From: a bacterium
Lineage (GTDB): Bacteria > DUMJ01
Assembly: GCA_014360335.1 (NCBI GenBank)
Contig: JACIXS010000079.1
Span: 1 to 37,482, forward strand
Reading direction: 5' to 3'
DNA length: 37,482 nt
Part shown: positions 32,756 through 37,482 of the stretch, one piece after another
Numbering within the stretch: the stretch's first letter is position 1
Layout of the letters: each line of letters starts with the position of its first letter
Translations under genes and position numbers: made by a program
Notes under the pieces: model-generated
Database searches by the model: none
What the model was told of the DNA's origin: nothing
The model's input: the letters and a program-made list of their open reading frames with translations, nothing else

Positions 32756-33649
32756 TCAATTCAACCTCTCCATTCTTGGTTTAAAACCTATTCTCTCTAG
32801 AAAATCTTCATCACTTTCCTGAGGAAGTCTCTTATCCTGCATAGCTACTAAAAACCCCTCTAAAACGTTAGTTCCAAAGGACCTTCCTTCTAATTCTGGT
32901 GTAGTAGTTATAAGATATCTAACTCCTCTTTCTTTAAGTAGCTCTTTATCCTTAGGGGTAACTGTATTAGTAAATATAACTTTACCATCTAGTCTCTCAG
33001 GCATATACTTCTTGATATATATAAAGTCTCCTGCTATAATATCCGCCCATAAAAAATATTTAATGAACTTTGGGGTATTTTCCTCTTGTTTCTCTCCTAC
33101 TGGGTATAACATATAAAATGGTAATTTGGTAAGTATAGGCAGTAATATATATGCTAGAAACTTCAATACTTTTATACTACGTATAGGTATCGGAATCCCT
33201 AGAGCAAACATAAGGTCTCCTATAATGATATTTGCCCCAAGGTCATAGAATGTCTCTGTCATACCAAATCTATCAACTGCAGAGGGTAAAAGGACATTCT
33301 TCCCTTTGATACCACCTGGCAATAGTTTATCCAACTTCTTTACCATACTCCGCTCTAATGTATCCTTTACCATACTTCCATCTACTACAGGGGTTCTCTG
33401 TGCAAATTTTGCTATCTTTAACGCATCCTTTACTACGTATCTCTTATCCCCAATGATAAAATAGAGGTCTATACCACCTAAGCCAATAGCAGAGACTTTA
33501 CCATCGAGCTCCTTAACCTTCTCGATAGCCTTTTCTATGTCTCCGTCTGTTCCTATTCTTTCTATTATTACCTCTTCGCCTAAAATAGACAAAGAGACCC
33601 TGTGGTCTCTTTTGCTCGAACCTAAGCTTATACTAACAATCCTTTTCAT
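32756..33649 (-). CDS. Conserved protein annotated in relatives as quinate 5-dehydrogenase-like
   Basis: This 297-aa protein opens with MKRIVSISLGSSKRDHRV and has well-kept blocks: AIGLGGIDLYF, TPVVDGSMVKDTLER, AVDRFGMTETFYDLG, GDLMFALGIPIPIRS, YPVGEKQE, ADIIAGDFIYIKKYMPERL and TTTPELEGRSFGTNVLE. From memory, close family members in Clostridia and other anaerobes carry the name quinate 5-dehydrogenase. I see no classical G-x-G-x-x-G loop and no shikimate dehydrogenase S-x-S motif, so that function is doubtful. There is no ribosome binding site before ATG 33649, so it may be leaderless or weakly translated. It heads the greA-lysS-radA-disA run. Confidence 0.7.
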   Translation of the reverse strand: MKRIVSISLGSSKRDHRVSLSILGEEVIIERIGTDGDIEKAIEKVKELDGKVSAIGLGGIDLYFIIGDKRYVVKDALKIAKFAQRTPVVDGSMVKDTLERSMVKKLDKLLPGGIKGKNVLLPSAVDRFGMTETFYDLGANIIIGDLMFALGIPIPIRSIKVLKFLAYILLPILTKLPFYMLYPVGEKQEENTPKFIKYFLWADIIAGDFIYIKKYMPERLDGKVIFTNTVTPKDKELLKERGVRYLITTTPELEGRSFGTNVLEGFLVAMQDKRLPQESDEDFLERIGFKPRMERLN

Positions 33650-33690
33650 ATAGAGATTTTATCAGAAATAATTTAATCTTACAAGATAGT

Positions 33691-33720
33691 AGGAGGGGAA
33701 ATTAAAAATTCTCCCCTCCT
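33691..33720 (-). terminator. Terminator-like hairpin after the FucI-like gene
   Basis: AGGAGGGGA (33691-33699) and TCCCCTCCT (33712-33720) form a perfect 9-bp stem with an A/T-rich loop, 11 bases past the stop at 33732. The minus-strand flank (ACTATCTTGT) is not a good U-tract, so termination may be partial. One arm reads AGGAGGGG on the plus strand but has no start codon in range. Confidence 0.5.
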
Positions 33721-33731
33721 GGATTATATAA

Positions 33732-35147
33732 TTACTCTTCTTCTCCGTTATGCCAATACACGTCCCAACCTAAATAATTAGAGAACGCCTCATATAGAAT
33801 TCTAGCAGATTTAGACCTACTCATAGCTACATGATGTTCAAATCCTCTTTGGCATATCATCTTAAGTAATGCCTGTAGGTTTTCTACATATACAACACCG
33901 TGACCTCCGAAGGTATTAAGAGGATCATCAGTAAATTCTCCTTCTCCTATATAAGCCTGTATAATACCTACACTATCATTAGTAGATACCCTTGCAAACG
34001 TCATAGGACCGCTAGGTATTCTACCTGCACAAGAGCCATAAGCATTCTCTTTACCTACCGTCCCAGATATGATATCCTGGAATGTCATCTTTGGTTCTTT
34101 TAGGAAAGACTTAGGATAATTACTGCAATGAAATACTACCGCCTTATCTGGGTCATCCCCATAATTGTTATTCCAGTCAACTATAGCACTTGGGGTTCCA
34201 GAGGCAAGTTGAAGGGCATACATTGCTATTACTCCAGTTACATCTGTCTCACAAGCGCTAGGCATTAGGGATTCACTCATCATACTCATAACTGCACAAG
34301 GAACAATACCATAGATATTCTCTATAGCGCTCCAACACTGAATAGCACTAGCTATAAGTCTATTCTCCTTCATCCAGTTTTCTACAACTACACTAAACTT
34401 AGCCATCTTGACTAATGCATTTTCAGGAACGCCGGTTGTATCAATATAGGTTTTAAATTTTTCTACCTTTTCCTTAACCGCACTATCGCTATCAGAAAGC
34501 TTTGAGATACCAGCAAAGATTTCAGACAGGTCTATGGTCTCTACTGAGATTCCATAATTTTCTAGTAATTTTTCACTAAACCTAACTGTATTAAACGCTG
34601 CAGGTCTAGCACCTATAAGACCTATCCTTGCGTTCTTCAATCCATTTACCACCTTACATACCCCTATAAACCAGTTTAGATCTTCTCTAAAACTCTTACT
34701 TTCAGGGGAAACAGTGTGAAGTCTCGTAAGAGAAAACGGAATAGAGTATTGGACCAAGTTATTACATACGGAGAGTTTACCGCAAAAACTATCTCTTCTA
34801 TGGGATAGGTCCATCTTATCAAGGTCATCTGGAAATGCATGTACCAGGATAGGAACGTCTAATCCGGAGAATCGCAAGGTATTTGCAACCGCCTTTTCAT
34901 CACCAAAGTTTGGAAGTGTAACTATGATTCCCTCTATCTTATCCCTATTTGCCTTGAAGAGTTCAGCGCAAGCTATAGCGTGGTCTAAGGTCTCTACCGC
35001 CCCAAATTTTCCTTCATTAGAATTTAGCGTAATGACATTTAACCCTTCTTCCTCTAAGACTTTTAAGACCCTTTCTCTACCCTCCTTTACAAGTTCTGCG
35101 GGAAAGAAACCTCTACTCCCAACTATTAATCCAATCGTTCCTTTCAT
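33732..35147 (-). CDS. L-fucose/L-arabinose isomerase-family protein
   Basis: This 471-aa protein starts MKGTIGLIVGSRGFFPAELV and has the family's domain layout: an N-terminal Rossmann-like part (KIEGIIVTLPNFGDEKAVA), a middle part (ASAIQCWSAIENIYGIVPC, SEYLMP-like SESLMPSACETDVTG) and a C-terminal barrel (GGHGVVYVENLQALL). Glutamate and aspartate of SACETDVTG, and histidines such as FHCSNY and FGGHG, are candidate metal ligands. Known members interconvert aldoses and ketoses with Mn; this subgroup is uncharacterised to my knowledge. GGAGGTG seven bases before ATG sets the start. It is 14 bases downstream of the ThuA-like gene and coexpressed with it. Confidence 0.82.
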   Translation of the reverse strand: MKGTIGLIVGSRGFFPAELVKEGRERVLKVLEEEGLNVITLNSNEGKFGAVETLDHAIACAELFKANRDKIEGIIVTLPNFGDEKAVANTLRFSGLDVPILVHAFPDDLDKMDLSHRRDSFCGKLSVCNNLVQYSIPFSLTRLHTVSPESKSFREDLNWFIGVCKVVNGLKNARIGLIGARPAAFNTVRFSEKLLENYGISVETIDLSEIFAGISKLSDSDSAVKEKVEKFKTYIDTTGVPENALVKMAKFSVVVENWMKENRLIASAIQCWSAIENIYGIVPCAVMSMMSESLMPSACETDVTGVIAMYALQLASGTPSAIVDWNNNYGDDPDKAVVFHCSNYPKSFLKEPKMTFQDIISGTVGKENAYGSCAGRIPSGPMTFARVSTNDSVGIIQAYIGEGEFTDDPLNTFGGHGVVYVENLQALLKMICQRGFEHHVAMSRSKSARILYEAFSNYLGWDVYWHNGEEE

Positions 35148-35161
35148 AAAAACACCTCCAT

Positions 35162-35884
35162 CTAGATTTCTTCTAATGGTTTTACATTACCAAAACGGAC
35201 TTCGGGTCCCTCTATAGGCTTTGCCCATTTAACTGCATTGTATATAACCTTTAGAACTTCAGGCTGGTAATATATAGGAAACGTCTCATGACCTGGTCTA
35301 AAGTAAAAGATTTTGCCTTTTCCTCTATAGAAACAACAACCACTCCTAAAGACTTCTCCACCTTCAAACCAACTTATAAATACCAACTCATCTGGTTTAG
35401 GTATATCAAAACGTTCCCCATACATCTCGGTATGGGGTATCTCAAAGTATTCCCCAAGACCTTCAGCGATAGGATGCCCAGGTTCTACCACCCATATCCT
35501 CTCTTTTTCCCCTGCCTCTCTCCACTTTAACCTACAACTTGTACCCATCAACTTTCTAAAGATCTTGGACAGATGTCCTGAGTGTAAAACTATAAGTCCC
35601 ATTCCATTTAACACCCTATCGTAAACCCTTTCTACAACCTCATCTTTCACTTCATTATGAGCCATATGTCCCCACCATATTAATACATCAGTATTATCTA
35701 GGACATCTTGAGTTAATCCATGTTCAGGTTCATCAAGGGTAGCGGTTTTTACCTCTATATCTGGTTGTTTTTTCAGATACTCGGCAATAGCATTATGTAT
35801 CCCATTAGGATATACCTTGGCTACCTCCTCATGAATCTTTTCATGGCGAAATTCATTCCAAACAGTTACTTTAATACTTCCCAC
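35162..35884 (-). CDS. ThuA-like protein (trehalose utilisation / keto-sugar)
   Basis: This 240-aa protein has a class I glutamine-amidotransferase-like fold. Key blocks are [61 protein letters not shown] and [13 protein letters not shown], typical of ThuA. In rhizobia ThuA works after ThuB, a Gfo/Idh dehydrogenase that makes 3-keto-trehalose. The start is GTG 35884, with GAGGGTGAT a few bases upstream and an in-frame stop at 35888. It shares a transcript with the FucI-like gene. Involvement in keto-sugar breakdown is inferred from family. Confidence 0.87.
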   Translation of the reverse strand: MGSIKVTVWNEFRHEKIHEEVAKVYPNGIHNAIAEYLKKQPDIEVKTATLDEPEHGLTQDVLDNTDVLIWWGHMAHNEVKDEVVERVYDRVLNGMGLIVLHSGHLSKIFRKLMGTSCRLKWREAGEKERIWVVEPGHPIAEGLGEYFEIPHTEMYGERFDIPKPDELVFISWFEGGEVFRSGCCFYRGKGKIFYFRPGHETFPIYYQPEVLKVIYNAVKWAKPIEGPEVRFGNVKPLEEI

Positions 35885-35919
35885 CTTTCATCACCCTCTT
35901 TCTTTATGGCTTTTATTGA

Positions 35920-35925
35920 ATTATA
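35920..35925 (-). promoter_or_regulatory. -10 element for the ThuA/FucI-like operon
   Basis: On the minus strand TATAAT (35925-35920) lies 35 bases before GTG 35884, just after the pdxST terminator region. No good -35 is seen. Confidence 0.35.
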
Positions 35926-35960
35926 CTATATAACCTTGTAATAAGGAATAGGACTAACAC

Positions 35961-35997
35961 CAAAAGAAAAAATAGGATAGGCAGGTACGCCTATCCT
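35961..35997 (-). terminator. Intrinsic terminator of pdxS-pdxT
   Basis: On the minus strand AGGATAGGC (35997-35989) pairs with GCCTATCCT (35982-35974), 9 bp with a 6-base loop, followed at once by ATTTTTTCTTTTG (35973-35961). It begins 20 bases after the pdxT stop. This is the strongest intrinsic terminator in the window. Confidence 0.9.
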
Positions 35998-36016
35998 GGC
36001 TCTTTTATAAATATCT

Positions 36017-36586
36017 CTAATTTTTCGTTAGCTCTAAAAAGTATTTATGAAAACTTAAATCGTCTGTAAGTTCAGGATGAAAAGCGGTAGCTAGTAATCT
36101 ATCTTGTCTAACAGCTACGATCTTCCCATCAAGTTCTAATATAACTTCAACACCTTCTCCTACTTTTTCTACATATGGAGCTCTTATAAAAATAAGTTCC
36201 AAAGGAAAACTAGAGATAGAAGGCACCGTCACTTTTCTTATAAAACTATCAATCTGACTACCATAGGCATTGCGTCTTACCCAAATATCCATAAGACCAA
36301 GGTGAATATAATCCTGGTTTACTATATGCTTTGCCAATAGTATCATACCTGCACATGTTCCCCAGATGGGGATCCCTTCCTTTGCCATTTTAATAACCTC
36401 TTCTCTAAGTCCTGAGTCCCTTAAAAGCTTTCCAATAGTAGTACTTTCCCCACCGGGTAATATAAGGCCTGAAATATCTTTCAAATCTTCTCTCTTCTTT
36501 ACCGGAACAGCTGTAACTCCTAACTTAGAAAGCATATCTATGTGTTCTCTAACTGCCCCTTGAAAGGCTAGGACTCCTACCTTCAT
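36017..36586 (-). CDS. pdxT: Pyridoxal 5'-phosphate synthase glutaminase subunit (PdxT)
   Basis: This 189-aa glutaminase releases ammonia from glutamine for PdxS. KVGVLAFQGAVREHI at the N-terminus, LPGGESTTIGKL as the oxyanion region, C78 (WGTCAGMILLA) and H170/E172 (FHPEL) form the triad, matching B. subtilis numbering (C79, H170, E172). I start at ATG 36586 because family members begin here and it follows the pdxS stop by four bases; ATG 36610 would add eight unconserved residues within pdxS. It is the second gene of pdxST, closed by a strong terminator. Confidence 0.96.
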   Translation of the reverse strand: MKVGVLAFQGAVREHIDMLSKLGVTAVPVKKREDLKDISGLILPGGESTTIGKLLRDSGLREEVIKMAKEGIPIWGTCAGMILLAKHIVNQDYIHLGLMDIWVRRNAYGSQIDSFIRKVTVPSISSFPLELIFIRAPYVEKVGEGVEVILELDGKIVAVRQDRLLATAFHPELTDDLSFHKYFLELTKN

Positions 36587-36590
36587 AGTG

Positions 36591-37481
36591 TCACCATCCT
36601 CGTTCTGCATAACGCTCTTCTAATTTCTCTATCTCTATCCCTTGCATTGGTTCTCCAAGGTCTTCAGAAACTTCTGCTAAAATATAAGGGTCATCATAGT
36701 ATGTAACCGCCATTACAATAGCCTTTGCTCTCTTTTCCGGATTTTCAGATTTAAATATGCCTGAACCTACAAATACCCCATCACACCCAAGCTGCATTAC
36801 TAGTGCTGCATCTGCAGGGGTAGCTATACCACCTGCGGCAAAGTTTACTACTGGAAGTCTTCCATTCTTAGCTACATAGAGTACTAGTTCATAAGGTGCA
36901 CCCATCTCTTTAGCAGTCATTATTAACTCTTCTTCTGGCATACTTTGAAGCCTTCTAATCTCTCCCATTATAGTCCTTATATGACGTACCGCTTCTACGA
37001 CATTACCTGTACCTGCCTCACCCTTTGTCCTTATCATAGAAGCTCCCTCCGCTATACGTCTTAAAGCTTCTCCAAGATTCTTAGCACCACAGACAAAGGG
37101 GACTTTAAATCTTCTCTTATCTATATGACAGAACTCGTCAGCAGGGGTTAATACTTCACTTTCATCTATAAAGTCAACACCTATAGCCTCAAGAATCTGG
37201 GCTTCAACGAAGTGTCCTATCCTACACTTAGCCATAACAGGAATACTGACAGCCTCTTTTATCCTCTTTATCATCTTTGGATCGGACATTCTAGCAACCC
37301 CTCCATATCTTCTTATATCAGCAGGAACACGTTCTAGTGCCATTACTGCCACCGCTCCAGCTGATTCCGCTATTACAGCTTGCTCCGGGGTTGTAACATC
37401 CATAATTACTCCCCCTTTTAACATCTCTGCTAGACCTTTATTCAGCTTATAACGTTCAGAATCAAAATTAAATTCACTCAT
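36591..37481 (-). CDS. pdxS: Pyridoxal 5'-phosphate synthase subunit PdxS
   Basis: This 296-aa TIM-barrel synthase forms PLP from ribose 5-phosphate, glyceraldehyde 3-phosphate and ammonia, as a dodecamer with PdxT. D28 (GGVIMDVTT), K85 ([15 protein letters not shown]) and K153 ([12 protein letters not shown]) are the catalytic aspartate and the two Schiff-base lysines (B. subtilis D24, K81, K149). Phosphate-binding [14 protein letters not shown] and [14 protein letters not shown] are present. Length is standard, so the gene appears complete although its ATG lies one base from the right edge. Its promoter and ribosome binding site are outside. Confidence 0.98.
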   Translation of the reverse strand: MSEFNFDSERYKLNKGLAEMLKGGVIMDVTTPEQAVIAESAGAVAVMALERVPADIRRYGGVARMSDPKMIKRIKEAVSIPVMAKCRIGHFVEAQILEAIGVDFIDESEVLTPADEFCHIDKRRFKVPFVCGAKNLGEALRRIAEGASMIRTKGEAGTGNVVEAVRHIRTIMGEIRRLQSMPEEELIMTAKEMGAPYELVLYVAKNGRLPVVNFAAGGIATPADAALVMQLGCDGVFVGSGIFKSENPEKRAKAIVMAVTYYDDPYILAEVSEDLGEPMQGIEIEKLEERYAERGW

Positions 37482-37482
37482 T

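Noticed and set aside
1-37482. tRNA genes, CRISPR arrays, insertion sequences or prophage genes
   Set aside because: No T-loop-like sequences with matching cloverleaf arms, no regularly spaced repeats and no transposase or integrase motifs were seen by reading both strands.

Overview
The window is a gene-dense stretch of bacterial chromosome with low GC (high 30s percent by eye). Codon use is strongly AGA/AGG for Arg and ATA for Ile. I see 39 protein genes, one cut by the left edge, and no tRNA, rRNA, CRISPR array, insertion sequence or phage gene. No gap between genes exceeds about 130 bases. The run greA-lysS-radA-disA-ispD-ispF-gltX-cysS-rlmB, the comEA-comEC-holA block facing rpsT, and pdxS-pdxT resemble the Bacillota gene order. 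The order is stripped down: no ctsR/mcsAB/clpC, no PIN-TRAM gene, no cysE, no comEB. I infer an anaerobic, probably thermophilic Bacillota-like or deep-branching lineage and cannot name the genus.

Layout from left to right. (1) 1-6513: a leftward solute-binding protein gene is cut by the edge. It diverges from a rightward operon of a GntR/FadR-type regulator, proA, proC, two Gfo/Idh/MocA oxidoreductases and nagA. (2) 6498-13035, leftward: a folate-type ECF S component, isoaspartyl peptidase, YhaM-like nuclease, Fe-S aldo/keto reductase, folD, 5-formyl-THF cyclo-ligase, lipoamide dehydrogenase and a PerR-type regulator. This is a one-carbon/folate set with accessory genes. (3) 13127-14497, rightward: a third Gfo/Idh protein and rpsT. 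(4) 14480-20574, leftward: holA, a short comEC, comEA, leuS, and an exported metallo-beta-lactamase-fold protein. (5) 20658-21920, rightward: a short ceramidase-like hydrolase. (6) 21975-33649, leftward: a conserved gene usually called quinate 5-dehydrogenase, then the information/isoprenoid/c-di-AMP operon, ending in a sugar isomerase-like TIM barrel and a fourth Gfo/Idh protein. (7) 33732-35884, leftward: a ThuA-like protein and a fucose/arabinose-isomerase-family protein. (8) 36017-37481, leftward: pdxS-pdxT, closed by a strong intrinsic terminator.

The housekeeping content is ordinary. The distinctive theme is sugar chemistry spread through it: four divergent Gfo/Idh proteins, an AP-endonuclease-2-type isomerase, ThuA, a FucI-like protein, NagA, a ceramidase-like hydrolase and an exported UlaG-like protein. 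Together they look like a dispersed oxidative (keto-sugar) glycoside or amino-sugar route, which is an inference. DNA-level features of note are overlapping divergent promoters with three repeated GTATACCA-like boxes at 451-507, a perfect 28-bp palindrome inside nagA, and recurrent extended -10 promoters (TGnTATAAT). Several start codons were moved from upstream TTG codons to internal starts that have a Shine-Dalgarno sequence.
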